In this document: positions 43,520-51,308 of the stretch, piece by piece | Layout: each line of letters begins with the position of its first letter | Numbering within the stretch: the stretch's first letter is position 1 | Source: an uncultured Collinsella sp. | GTDB lineage: Bacteria > Actinomycetota > Coriobacteriia > Coriobacteriales > Coriobacteriaceae | Assembly (NCBI GenBank): GCA_900542905.1 | Contig: UQPF01000002.1 | Location: forward strand, 62,001 to 126,000 | Direction: 5' to 3' | DNA: 64,000 nucleotides | The notes under the pieces: generated by a model | Database searches by the model: none | Told to the model about the DNA's origin: nothing | The model's input: only the letters and a program-made list of their open reading frames with translations | Program-made: the position numbers and the translations under genes

Positions 43520-44859
43520 TCGACCGCCGCGCCCAGCGCGATAGTTCAATATCAATCTTTCGCATCATTGCCGTTGCATGCGCCATTTGCGTGCTGGTGT
43601 ACTTTATTTTTGCCTTGGTGACCGGTATCGAGCCGATCGCCACGGTGATTGCCTGCGCGCTGCTGTGCATCTTTCTGTGCATCTTTATCTTTTTGACGCT
43701 CAATCCCGATTCGGTGCGCTCCCAGTACACCGAGGAGACGCTCTCGGTGGCCTCGGCCATGCTCGAGGACATTAAGGGCGGTCTGACGCAGGAGTCGGCG
43801 CGTTTGGTGTGCCGGCGCATTTTGCCCGAGACGCGCGCCATGACGGTGGCCATCACCGACGAGGACAACGTGCTTGCCTGCGCGGGCGAGTTTGAAGAAA
43901 AACTACTGCCAGATTCTCCCATCCACACGCTTGCCACACGCTACGTTATCGAACATGGCATCGTGCAGTCGTTCAACCGGATGGTGGATGTCGTGGGCTC
44001 GGACGGTTCGCACAACCAAGTCCCCGCCGGCATTATCGCCCCCATCAAGGTGGGCGATCGTACCGTCGGCACGCTCAAGTTCTACTACAAGACCCCGCGC
44101 GCCGTTGACCGTACCCAGTACGCGCTTGCCTCGGGCTTTGCCGAGATCTTGTCCACACAGCTCGCCATCCACGAGCTCGAGGTGCAAAAGGAGCTCACGG
44201 CGCGCGCCGAGGTGCGTGCGCTGCAGGCGCAGATTAACCCGCACTTCCTGTTCAACACGCTGAACACCATTGCATCGTTTACGCGCACCGACCCGCTGCG
44301 GGCCCGCGAACTGCTTCGTGAGTTCTCATCGTTCTATCGTGCCACGCTCGACAACTCGGGATCGCTTATTCCGGTCTCGCGCGAGGTCGCACAGACCAAG
44401 CGCTACCTTACCTTTGAGAAGGCCCGCTTTGGCGAGGACCGCGTGCTTGCGACGTTCGATGTGTCCGAGGACGTGGAAGATACGCTGGTGCCGGCGTTCG
44501 TGATCCAGCCGATTGTCGAGAACGCCGTACGTCATGGTATGGGCGATGACGACGCCCTGAGGATCGACGTGACCGTTCACCAAGACGGCGAGGATGCAAT
44601 CTTGATTGCCGTGGCCGATAATGGTGTGGGCATGGATGAGGGTACCGCCGCCAGACTGTTTGACGAGCGCTCTGCCCGTCCCGACGCCAGCTCTCCCCAG
44701 GGTGGCGGCGCCGGTGTGGCCATGCACAATATTTCGGAGCGCATCCATCGCTTTTATGGGCCGCACTCCTATACGCGTGTCGAATCGGCGCCGGGCAAGG
44801 GCACCAAAGTGCTCCTTCATCTTGATTTGTCAGAGAGCATCTTTGACATTCAAGAGTAA
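43516..44859 (+). CDS. LytS-type sensor histidine kinase, second copy
   Basis: 447 aa. Two N-terminal helices (about 15-62), GAF-like domain (about 80-215), His motif QAQINPHFLFNTLNTIASF, then the ATPase with VENAVRHGM and VADNGVGMDEG. Organisation and many residues parallel the kinase at 37602-38987. Translation is coupled to the glycosyltransferase gene by a 4-nt overlap. The partner regulator starts 73 bp later. Confidence 0.93.
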   Translation: MIDRRAQRDSSISIFRIIAVACAICVLVYFIFALVTGIEPIATVIACALLCIFLCIFIFLTLNPDSVRSQYTEETLSVASAMLEDIKGGLTQESARLVCRRILPETRAMTVAITDEDNVLACAGEFEEKLLPDSPIHTLATRYVIEHGIVQSFNRMVDVVGSDGSHNQVPAGIIAPIKVGDRTVGTLKFYYKTPRAVDRTQYALASGFAEILSTQLAIHELEVQKELTARAEVRALQAQINPHFLFNTLNTIASFTRTDPLRARELLREFSSFYRATLDNSGSLIPVSREVAQTKRYLTFEKARFGEDRVLATFDVSEDVEDTLVPAFVIQPIVENAVRHGMGDDDALRIDVTVHQDGEDAILIAVADNGVGMDEGTAARLFDERSARPDASSPQGGGAGVAMHNISERIHRFYGPHSYTRVESAPGKGTKVLLHLDLSESIFDIQE

Positions 44860-44931
44860 AATAAAAGGCTACGGGCTCAACGTCATGCGACGGATGCCCG
44901 GCGTAGTTAGTTGACGAAAGGTTTTATCCCT

Positions 44932-45648
44932 ATGCTGCGTGCGATGATTGTGGATGATGAGGCGCCGGCTCGCTCGGAGCTTCGCTTCCTGCTCGAGCAA
45001 ACGGGCAAGATCGGCACGATCACGGAGGCGTCGAGCGTCCGCTCCGCCATCGAGATGCTTATGGAAAGCCGCGTGGATGTCGTGTTTCTCGATATCTCGA
45101 TGCCCGGTGCCTCGGGCCTGCAACTTGCCGAGGCGCTGCATAAGCTCAAAAATCCGCCGGCGATCGTGTTTGTGACTGCGTATAGTGACCATGCGGTCGA
45201 GGCATTCGACGTGGATGCCGTCGATTATCTGATGAAGCCGGTTGAGGAAGCTCGGTTGGATCGCGCGATCGAGAAGGTCATGCAACGCGCCAAGCCGGTT
45301 ACGGACAGCAAGGTGACCATCGAGCGTATCCCGGTGGAAAAGGGCGGCCGCAAGGTGCTCATTCCCGTGGACGACATTCGCTTTATCATGGCCAAGGACG
45401 ATTACTCCTGCATCTATACTGTCGATGATCGTTTTTTGTCGACGACCTCGCTGGCGCAGTTTGAGGCCAAGCTCTGCGACTTTGGCTTCTTCCGTGTTCA
45501 CCGCCGCTATATCGTCAACTTGGCGTGCGTTACGGACGTCGAGACGGTGCCCTCGGGCGCCATCCAGCTGGGCATTACGGGCGTCGACGAACGCGTGCCG
45601 GTTTCGCGCCGCCGCGTCGTGCCGCTCAAGAAGGCCCTGAGTCTCTAG
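44932..45648 (+). CDS. LytTR-type response regulator, second copy
   Basis: 238 aa from the ATG at 44932 (GAAAGG ten bases upstream); TTG at 44911 is an in-frame alternative. Receiver: MIVDDEAPA, phospho-acceptor VVFLDISMPGAS, Lys in DYLMKPVEE. LytTR domain: KVLIPVDDIRFIMAKDDYSCIYT ... FFRVHRRYIVNLACV. Closes the glycosyltransferase-kinase-regulator operon. Confidence 0.94.
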   Translation: MLRAMIVDDEAPARSELRFLLEQTGKIGTITEASSVRSAIEMLMESRVDVVFLDISMPGASGLQLAEALHKLKNPPAIVFVTAYSDHAVEAFDVDAVDYLMKPVEEARLDRAIEKVMQRAKPVTDSKVTIERIPVEKGGRKVLIPVDDIRFIMAKDDYSCIYTVDDRFLSTTSLAQFEAKLCDFGFFRVHRRYIVNLACVTDVETVPSGAIQLGITGVDERVPVSRRRVVPLKKALSL

Positions 45649-45654
45649 CACACT

Positions 45655-45710
45655 GGCCCCGCAGCCCTGTAGACCCATCGTCTGCGGAGCCGTGGGGCCT
45701 TTTTTGTATG
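45655..45710 (+). terminator. Intrinsic terminator after the second LytTR operon
   Basis: Outer stem GGCCCC/GGGGCC with an inner GCAG...CTGC pairing, followed by TTTTTTG. Confidence 0.75.
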
Positions 45711-45744
45711 TACCTGCCGAATCGTTTTTTGCGGAAGGGATCCC

Positions 45745-46212
45745 ATGAACAGTGCAAGCGCCAAGCGCATCGACATCATCTCGGACACCCACGGCTATTT
45801 ATCGCCTGCGCTCCTGGACGAGCTTGAGGGCGCAGACCTGATTATCCACGCCGGCGACCTCACGTCAGAGATGGACTACGAGCACCTATGCACCATCGCC
45901 CCCGTGCGGGCCGTACTGGGCAACAACGATTACTACCGCGACTACGGCCCCGATGTAGACCGTCTTGCGCTCTTTACCTACGAAGGCCTCAAATTCGCCG
46001 TAGCCCACTACCGCGAAGACCTTCCGGTGGGATCCGTAGACGTAGCCATCAACGGTCACACCCACGTAACCAAAGAAGCCCAAGTGGGCCGCTGCTTAGT
46101 CCTCAACCCGGGTAGCGCCAGCTACCCCAGAGGCACCCGAGGCCCCACCATGGCCAGAATGCTCGTCAAAGACGGCAAGATCCTAAGCACCAAGTTTATT
46201 GACTTGGACTAA
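45745..46212 (+). CDS. YfcE/MJ0936-type metallophosphoesterase
   Basis: 155 aa. Small calcineurin-like phosphodiesterase with the full metal set: IISDTHG, IIHAGDLTS, LGNNDYY, VAHY (first His of the C-terminal set) and INGHTHV. Relatives hydrolyse small phosphodiesters in the cytosol. GGAAGGGA precedes the ATG. Single-gene unit between two terminators. Confidence 0.92.
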   Translation: MNSASAKRIDIISDTHGYLSPALLDELEGADLIIHAGDLTSEMDYEHLCTIAPVRAVLGNNDYYRDYGPDVDRLALFTYEGLKFAVAHYREDLPVGSVDVAINGHTHVTKEAQVGRCLVLNPGSASYPRGTRGPTMARMLVKDGKILSTKFIDLD

Positions 46213-46221
46213 CCGCAACAA

Positions 46222-46256
46222 AAACGGGGGATGCAGATGCGTCCCCCGTTTCCATT
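46222..46256 (+). terminator. Terminator after the phosphoesterase gene
   Basis: ACGGGGGA pairs with TCCCCCGT around TGCAGATGCG, followed by TTCCATTT. Confidence 0.65.
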
Positions 46257-46369
46257 TGAGCCAAAGGCAGAGCTTCAGCAAGATCCTTAGACAAACCCCG
46301 CCGCGGAGAACGGGGCCGCCGAGCCGCGAAGCGGCGAGGAACAACAACGACTCGAACAAAGTGACGGCA

Positions 46370-46512
46370 GGGAGGGTCTCCGGGGCTGAGGGCGGGGGTT
46401 AAGTTTGTCGCGAGTTCCGCACGCAAAGGAAAGCACTTAATGTGCTTTCCGTCTTGCGCAGGACTGTAGAGCAGCAAACTTAACCCCCGCCCTCAGCCCC
46501 GGAGACCCTCCC
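46370..46512. repeat. 38-bp perfect inverted repeat with an inner hairpin
   Basis: Arms 46370-46407 and 46475-46512 are exact complements (left arm begins GGGAGGGTCTCCGGGGCTGA). The 67-nt interior contains a further perfect 9-bp hairpin (GGAAAGCAC, TTAAT, GTGCTTTCC; 46428-46450). It sits in the 407-bp gap between the phosphoesterase gene and tRNA-Asp, which otherwise holds only the terminator at 46222 and a GC-rich stretch with short hairpins. Confidence 0.85.
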
Positions 46513-46619
46513 GGACAGCCAAAAAATTTTTTCAAAAAAGTTGTTGCGCGGCGGACAGACTTCTGTGTATACTAATCCCCGCAGCGCACGCGAGCGGAAA
46601 CAAACGCGAACGTCTGCCT

Positions 46620-46697
<78 letters not shown>

Positions 46698-46706
46698 ACG
46701 CAATTA

Positions 46707-46734
46707 AAGCCACGTCTTCGGACGTGGCTTTTTG
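46707..46734 (+). terminator. Intrinsic terminator of tRNA-Asp
   Basis: AAGCCACGTC, loop TTCG, GACGTGGCTT, then TTTG. The UUCG tetraloop makes this very stable. Confidence 0.9.
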
Positions 46735-46851
46735 CGTTTGATGCACTTTGTTTCGATAGAACGATCGCCCCGGCGCATCTTCGCCCAGAATCCCCGCGCC
46801 TTCGGGAACGCAAGTAAAATCTAATAAGTATATTTGTCTGAACAACAGCTT

Positions 46852-46978
46852 TGTTGCGCAACACCTGTTCAACGAGACAGGGGGTTAGGTTATACTAAAT
46901 TGCACTGTAGGCCGCATTTGATGCATTTCGCTCCAAGCGCGACGCTCAGTGGATATCCGATTTACTATTTGGATATCC
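46852..46978 (+). promoter_or_regulatory. Promoter and operator candidates for the Rrf2-family gene
   Basis: A perfect 12-bp palindrome TGTTGCGCAACA (46852-46863) sits just upstream of a promoter-like pair: TTCAAC (46868-46873), 17-bp spacer, TATACT (46891-46896). Downstream, in the leader, GGATATCC occurs twice 20 bp apart (46951-46958 and 46971-46978), each itself a palindrome. That is a plausible autoregulatory site for an Rrf2 dimer. The rest of the 46735-47055 gap shows nothing else. Confidence 0.5.
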
Positions 46979-47055
46979 TGCGGTCATTTAGCGTCTCGAC
47001 ACAAGCTCGGCCCCGGAGCTCGTTCGAGCTGTTCGTATTCCTTGAAAGGGGAAAA

Positions 47056-47541
47056 ATGGACATATCGAGGAAGACTGATTACGCCCTTCGTATGCTGGCG
47101 ATGCTTGCCGAGGATCCGGAGTGCTTGCTTTCTGTTCGCACCGCTGCCGAAGAGGTCAATGTCCCGTATTCGTTTGCCCGTTCGATTCAGCACGGTTTGG
47201 TCCAGGCCGGTATTGTGGAGAGCCTGCGTGGCGTCCACGGTGGCATGCGCCTTAAGGTGAGTCCTGACGATGTCACGATCCGTCAGGTCGTAGAGGCCGT
47301 TCAGGGCCCCATGGTTATGAACGACTGCACCGCGCCCGACGGCGACTGTGCGCGCATGGGCACGTGCTGCTATCATCCCCTGTGGGCCGGAGCCCAGGCG
47401 TTGATGCGCGACTATCTCGATTCCGTTTCGCTCGGCGATATCGTCGCCCATCGCCAGTTCCCGGCTGTTGATCCCAAGTTCGCCGACCGCGATGCGTTTC
47501 CCGAGTACGCCACCTGCGCGTGCGCTTGCCGGGAGGAATAG
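47056..47541 (+). CDS. Rrf2-family transcriptional regulator, probable Fe-S sensor
   Basis: 161 aa from MDISRKTDYALRMLAMLAED, with GAAAGGGG six bases upstream; the open frame extends much further 5' but without a start signal. The winged helix-turn-helix (VRTAAEEVNVPYSFARSIQHGLVQAGIVESLRGVHGG) matches the Rrf2/IscR/NsrR group. The cluster-binding segment CTAPDGDCARMGTCC holds the Cys ligands, and a CACAC motif near the C terminus is an extra feature. It probably senses iron-sulfur, redox or NO status. Next comes a MutY-like glycosylase 21 bp later, probably co-transcribed. Confidence 0.9.
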   Translation: MDISRKTDYALRMLAMLAEDPECLLSVRTAAEEVNVPYSFARSIQHGLVQAGIVESLRGVHGGMRLKVSPDDVTIRQVVEAVQGPMVMNDCTAPDGDCARMGTCCYHPLWAGAQALMRDYLDSVSLGDIVAHRQFPAVDPKFADRDAFPEYATCACACREE

Positions 47542-47562
47542 CGCAGCATAAGGAGCATTGCC

Positions 47563-48468
47563 ATGATTCAGGACCCCTTTCGTTCGATGATTCGTTCGGA
47601 AGGGGTCCTGCGTTATCGCGACCTTCCGTGGCGCCGCACACGCGATCCGTACATCATTTGGCTTTCTGAGGTCATGCTGCAGCAAACGCAGGTGCCGCGC
47701 GTGGAGGCGCGCATGCCGGTGTGGCTCGATCGTTTTCCGACCGTGCAGGCGCTTGCCCAGGCCGCGCCTTCCGATGTTTTGGACGCTTGGCAGGGGATGG
47801 GCTACAACCGACGCGCTCTGGCGCTCCACAAGGCCGCCCAGCGCGTTGTAGAGGACTGGGACGGGGAGTTTCCGCACGAGACGCGTGACTTGATCGCTCT
47901 GCCTGGTATTGGCCCGGCAACGGCGCAGGGTATCCGGTCGTTTGCGTTTGATCTTCCGGGCGTGTATCTGGAGACCAACGTGCGCACGGTCTTTCTGCAT
48001 CACTTCTTTCCCGATGTACCGGCTGTTCCCGATCGCGAGCTGGTGCCGCTGATTCAGGCGGCCTGTCCGGCGGCCCCCGGTGCGTCGGCGGACGAGATCG
48101 CTCCCTTTGCCGTGCCGCTCGATGATGCCGACACGCCGCGCGCGTGGTATTACGCGTTGCTGGATTACGGCGCGTATCTTAAAAAGACGCTGCCCAACCC
48201 GTCCAGGCGCTCGGCGGGCTATAGTCGTCAGTCCAAGTTTGAGGGCTCGCGTCGCCAAAAGCGCGCCCACATTGTGCGCATGTTGCTGGCGGCGCGCGAT
48301 GGCCAGCCGGCGGGGATTACGCTTGCTGACGCCGTGGGGGGCGTTAACGAGATGGAGACGGCAGCCGGTCGCGGGCCGGTCGAGTGCGAGCTTGTCGCGG
48401 GCATTCTAGCCGATCTGGAGCGTGAGGGTTTTTGCCGAGCCGAGGGCGATCGCTGGCTGAGTGTGTAG
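47563..48468 (+). CDS. MutY-like HhH-GPD DNA glycosylase lacking the Fe-S cluster
   Basis: 301 aa. N-terminal LPWRRTRDPYIIWLSEVMLQQTQV matches A/G-specific adenine glycosylases, including the catalytic Glu before the QQT motif. The helix-hairpin-helix ALPGIGPATAQGIRSFAF is clear. The position of the conserved Asp after it reads Glu (VYLETNVRTVF). The CX6CX2CX5C cluster motif expected about 190 residues in is absent; the segment reads YYALLDYGAYLKKTLPNPSRRS. The C-terminal MutT-like domain is replaced by a short winged-helix-like end. Such short cluster-less forms are, as I recall, common in Bifidobacterium and Coriobacteria. Adenine removal opposite 8-oxoG is likely but not certain. Confidence 0.82.
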   Translation: MIQDPFRSMIRSEGVLRYRDLPWRRTRDPYIIWLSEVMLQQTQVPRVEARMPVWLDRFPTVQALAQAAPSDVLDAWQGMGYNRRALALHKAAQRVVEDWDGEFPHETRDLIALPGIGPATAQGIRSFAFDLPGVYLETNVRTVFLHHFFPDVPAVPDRELVPLIQAACPAAPGASADEIAPFAVPLDDADTPRAWYYALLDYGAYLKKTLPNPSRRSAGYSRQSKFEGSRRQKRAHIVRMLLAARDGQPAGITLADAVGGVNEMETAAGRGPVECELVAGILADLEREGFCRAEGDRWLSV

Positions 48469-48582
48469 CCCGCTCAAATCTGAAGAACGGGATTGTAAGG
48501 TTTAAATTCTCGGCTTGAGGGCATCCTAAAGGCGAGGCCGCTCGAAGCCTACGGGCGGCATGCGTTGAAGGGAAGTACACCT

Positions 48583-49122
48583 ATGGATTTTGAGAACTCC
48601 CAAACCAAGAAGAACCTCGAGACCGCTTTTGCCGGTGAGTCCCAGGCACACACCAAGTATCGCTACTATGCATCCAAGGCCAAGAAGGACGGCTACGTTC
48701 AGATCTCGAATATCTTTGCCGAGACCGCAGGCAACGAGTCCGAGCACGCCAAACTGTGGTTTAAGTATCTGCACGACGGCGCCGTTCCGGGCACTCTGGA
48801 CAACCTGCGCGACGCCGCCGCGGGCGAGAACTACGAGTGGACCACGATGTATGACGAGTTTGCCAAGACCGCCGAGGAGGAGGGCTTTGTCGAGATCGCC
48901 GAGAAGTTCCGTGGTGTCGCCGCCGTCGAGAAGGCCCACGAGGAGCGCTACAACAAACTCGTCGAGCGCATCGAGTCGGGCGAGGTGTTTGAGCGCGAGG
49001 GCGTGAAGGTGTGGAAGTGCCTGAACTGCGGGCACCTGCATGTTGGTGCCGAGGCGCCTGAGGTGTGCCCGGTGTGTAACCACCCGAAGGCGTACTTTGA
49101 GGAGCAGGTGGTGAACTACTAG
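48583..49122 (+). CDS. rbr: Rubrerythrin
   Basis: 179 aa from MDFENSQTKKNLETAFAGE. The di-iron ferritin-like domain shows ESQAHTKYRYYA, NESEHAKLWF and VEKAHEERY, supplying the Glu/His ligands. The C-terminal rubredoxin-like domain has two CxxC pairs (CLNCGHLH and CPVCNHPK). It acts as a cytoplasmic NADH-linked peroxidase protecting anaerobes from peroxide. Single gene with a palindromic element and a terminator downstream. Confidence 0.97.
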   Translation: MDFENSQTKKNLETAFAGESQAHTKYRYYASKAKKDGYVQISNIFAETAGNESEHAKLWFKYLHDGAVPGTLDNLRDAAAGENYEWTTMYDEFAKTAEEEGFVEIAEKFRGVAAVEKAHEERYNKLVERIESGEVFEREGVKVWKCLNCGHLHVGAEAPEVCPVCNHPKAYFEEQVVNY

Positions 49123-49143
49123 CGCGTGACGCTAGCGTGAGCT

Positions 49144-49229
49144 GGGCCGGGAGGGCCGGACTACCTTCCCTCCTCGCTCACGGCTTCGCAGGGTCGCGTT
49201 GAGGGAAGGTAGTCCGGCCCTCCCGGCCC
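49144..49229. repeat. 29-bp-arm palindrome with conserved loop, copy 1
   Basis: Perfect arms 49144-49172 and 49201-49229 (left arm begins GGGCCGGGAGGGCCGGACTA). The 28-nt loop includes CTCGCTCACGGCTTCGCAGG. A nearly identical loop, but different arms, occurs at 50088-50171. It follows the rubrerythrin gene. Confidence 0.85.
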
Positions 49230-49278
49230 GCTTTGGGTCGTCGCGTGCTCGTTACTGAAAAGCTGATAAGAAGTTTGT

Positions 49279-49307
49279 GTGCCGCCCCTTTTGGGGCGGC
49301 ACGTTTT
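49279..49307 (+). terminator. Terminator between rubrerythrin and the next membrane gene
   Basis: GTGCCGCCCC, loop TTTT, GGGGCGGCAC, then GTTTTG. A near copy occurs at 50215-50242, again about 45-50 bp after a 29-bp-arm palindrome. Confidence 0.85.
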
Positions 49308-49399
49308 GTGTGGGGGCTGGTTGGGACGGCAGCGTTCATGGGTGGGGTACACTGGGTGGCGACTTTTAGTTTATCTACTACCTGATGGGGTGTTTTTGT

Positions 49400-50032
49400 A
49401 TGGGTAAGAAGTCTCGGGCTCGGGTTGCTGCGGCGGGAACTCGCAAGGATCCAGGTCGTCGGGTTGCCGAGGGTAAAAAGGCCGATCGTGCTGAGAAGGA
49501 CAAGAAAGTCGGCGCGCATGCTCATCCTGAGTGGGCGCCTCATTTGAATTCGGCTAGTGAGGATTTGACTGCCAAGTTGTTTACTCTGGTCGAGGTAATT
49601 TTGGGCGTGGTGCCCCTTGTGGTTATCGGTTTATTCTTAGCTTCGAAGGACGCCACGAGTGTCGATAAACTCACCGAGGTCTTTTCGCAGGAGCCCTCGA
49701 TGGTGGTCACGTTTATTTCTGCGTGCTTGCAGCCGTTTGTGGCGTACATGCTGTACATGATTTATCGCAAATACTGCGAGGGCGATGCGGGCTTTGCCGC
49801 CGGCAACCTGATCGGTCTTTTGTGCTCCGAGATCCTACTGCTCAATATCCCGGGCGTCATCGGTATGGGCATCTTGCTGTGGCGTGTTTGGCGCAACGTC
49901 GCCCCGCACTTTGAGAGCTGGTTGTTTGAACGCCGTGCAATGGGCGTGCTGGCAGACATCGCGGGCTCGCTCGTGATCCTAGTCCTGGCGTTTATGTGTG
50001 CCACCGCAGCTCGAGGTCTCGCGGGCATGTAA
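49400..50032 (+). CDS. Hypothetical membrane protein with basic N terminus
   Basis: 210 aa from MGKKSRARVAAAG. The first 50 residues are strongly basic and probably disordered. Four hydrophobic segments follow (about 65-87, 105-128, 140-165, 185-207). No family recognised. The ribosome-binding site is weak (GATGGGG ten bases upstream). The gene lies between two copies of the palindrome-plus-terminator unit and is otherwise isolated. Confidence 0.65.
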   Translation: MGKKSRARVAAAGTRKDPGRRVAEGKKADRAEKDKKVGAHAHPEWAPHLNSASEDLTAKLFTLVEVILGVVPLVVIGLFLASKDATSVDKLTEVFSQEPSMVVTFISACLQPFVAYMLYMIYRKYCEGDAGFAAGNLIGLLCSEILLLNIPGVIGMGILLWRVWRNVAPHFESWLFERRAMGVLADIAGSLVILVLAFMCATAARGLAGM

Positions 50033-50087
50033 TCTGCTTTCACCGGCTGCGGAGCGCGGGGCAACTGCTGGCTTTACCGCTCTGGGC

Positions 50088-50171
50088 GTCAGGCCCGCGG
50101 CGTATCCCTTTCCCTCTCGCTCACGGCTGCGCAGGGTCGCGCGAGGCAAAGGCATACGCCGCGGGCCTGAC
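50088..50171. repeat. 29-bp-arm palindrome with conserved loop, copy 2
   Basis: Arms 50088-50116 and 50143-50171 pair with two mismatches (left arm begins GTCAGGCCCGCGGCGTAT). The loop contains TCGCTCACGGCTGCGCAGGG, one base different from copy 1. The unit is followed by the terminator at 50215-50242. Confidence 0.85.
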
Positions 50172-50214
50172 GACGCGGGCTTGCCAACGAGTTTTGACTC
50201 ATAGAATGGTTTGT

Positions 50215-50242
50215 GTGCCGCCCCTTTGGGACGGCACTTTTT
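50215..50242 (+). terminator. Terminator after the hypothetical membrane protein
   Basis: GTGCCGCCCC, loop TTT, GGGACGGCAC, then TTTTTG. Near copy of 49279-49307. Confidence 0.85.
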
Positions 50243-50249
50243 GTGTGGG

Positions 50250-50442
50250 TGGACAGTTAGTTCAGATACGTATAAATCGAGCTGCTTAATAGCTGGGTTT
50301 GGAGCCTTCGGACGCCTTTAGATGACCTGAAGCGCTTGATTTTGGGTTTTAAATGCCCGTTTTGAGGACAAAATAACGCTTAACTAAGCGTCTGAACGCT
50401 TCGTTAGGGGGTCTGATTTATACATATCTGAACTAACTGTCC
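50250..50442. mobile_element. 193-bp MITE-like element with 29-bp terminal inverted repeats
   Basis: Ends 50250-50278 and 50414-50442 are inverted repeats with one mismatch (outer sequence TGGACAGTTAGTTCAGATA). The AT-richer interior has no coding frame but holds its own short hairpins (AAGCGCTTGA; AACGCTTAACTAAGCGT). Size, ends and lack of genes fit a miniature inverted-repeat element. I cannot identify a clear target-site duplication. Confidence 0.75.
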
Positions 50443-50725
50443 AGGCTGCTTCGCTTGGGGCTGTCACGTTTTACTTGAGGTCCCGGTCTCCACAATTTTC
50501 GTCAAGCTTTTGGTTAGATTTTGGTCAGCTGGCGTAAGGGTGGAAGGCCAAAAGATTGCTGGCGAAAAAAGCTCAGAGAAAGTGCTGGTAGGGGAGTTGT
50601 TGAGGTTTTCGCCAGCTTTTGAGCAAAAGAAACTTTGTGGCTATTGCCGGCGATTGCGTTGTCGCGGTCATGGCGGTGCGGGATGCTGGTCGTAAGCGTC
50701 GAATGCTCCGATTTTGGAGGCCAGC
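50443..50725. other. Leader region of the 50726 gene
   Basis: No gene is supported. An inverted repeat GCTGGCGAAAA (50558-50568) and TTTTCGCCAGC (50606-50616), followed by TTTT, could form a hairpin terminator or attenuator. The downstream gene has TTGGAGG five bases before its ATG. Confidence 0.4.
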
Positions 50726-51160
50726 ATGGATCTGTTTCTTGAGACTCCGCAGCAACAAGCTGAGCGCATGCTGCGTCAGCAGCAGCGACTCATGGAGATG
50801 CAAATGCAAGGGGCGGCAGTCCAGCCCTTTGCGCAGAATGTCGTGCCCGCTGCTGTACCTGCAGCTGTGCCCGGGTGTGAATCGGCGCCAGAGGCCTATT
50901 CCGTACAGCAAGATTCATATGCGCAGGAGCTCGCGTTCGACAAGCGTCGTGCGCGTCGTCGCCGCGCGGGCCAGCGCCTGCGCACCTTGGCGATGATCGT
51001 GCTCATCCCGTTAGGGCTTGTGGCCATCTTTCTGGCGTCGTATGCCCTCACGTGCATCCTCAACGGCGCATCGCCCAACGAGGTGCTTCAACATCTAGCG
51101 GCCCTGGGCCAGCGCCTAGGTGACGTCATAACAACCATCCGCGCCGGCTGGGAGAGCTAG
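50726..51160 (+). CDS. Hypothetical protein with one transmembrane helix
   Basis: 144 aa from MDLFLETPQQQAERMLRQQQ. A Gln/Met-rich coiled-coil-like start, a Pro/Ala/Val stretch, a very basic segment (DKRRARRRRAGQRLR) and one helix (about 93-115, MIVLIPLGLVAIFLASYALTC), then a short polar tail that would be outside the cell. No family recognised. Isolated gene. Confidence 0.6.
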   Translation: MDLFLETPQQQAERMLRQQQRLMEMQMQGAAVQPFAQNVVPAAVPAAVPGCESAPEAYSVQQDSYAQELAFDKRRARRRRAGQRLRTLAMIVLIPLGLVAIFLASYALTCILNGASPNEVLQHLAALGQRLGDVITTIRAGWES

Positions 51161-51308
51161 CGTTTGTCGCATTAGGACTTCTAGGGTGTAGGGATTATCG
51201 CCACGAGTGGAATCCTTGCATCCTGTGGGTTCTGTCGTGCGACTGAATAATATTATTGAAGATGAATAATAATAATGGATACAGGCAATACAAAAAGGAG
51301 GTGCGTGG

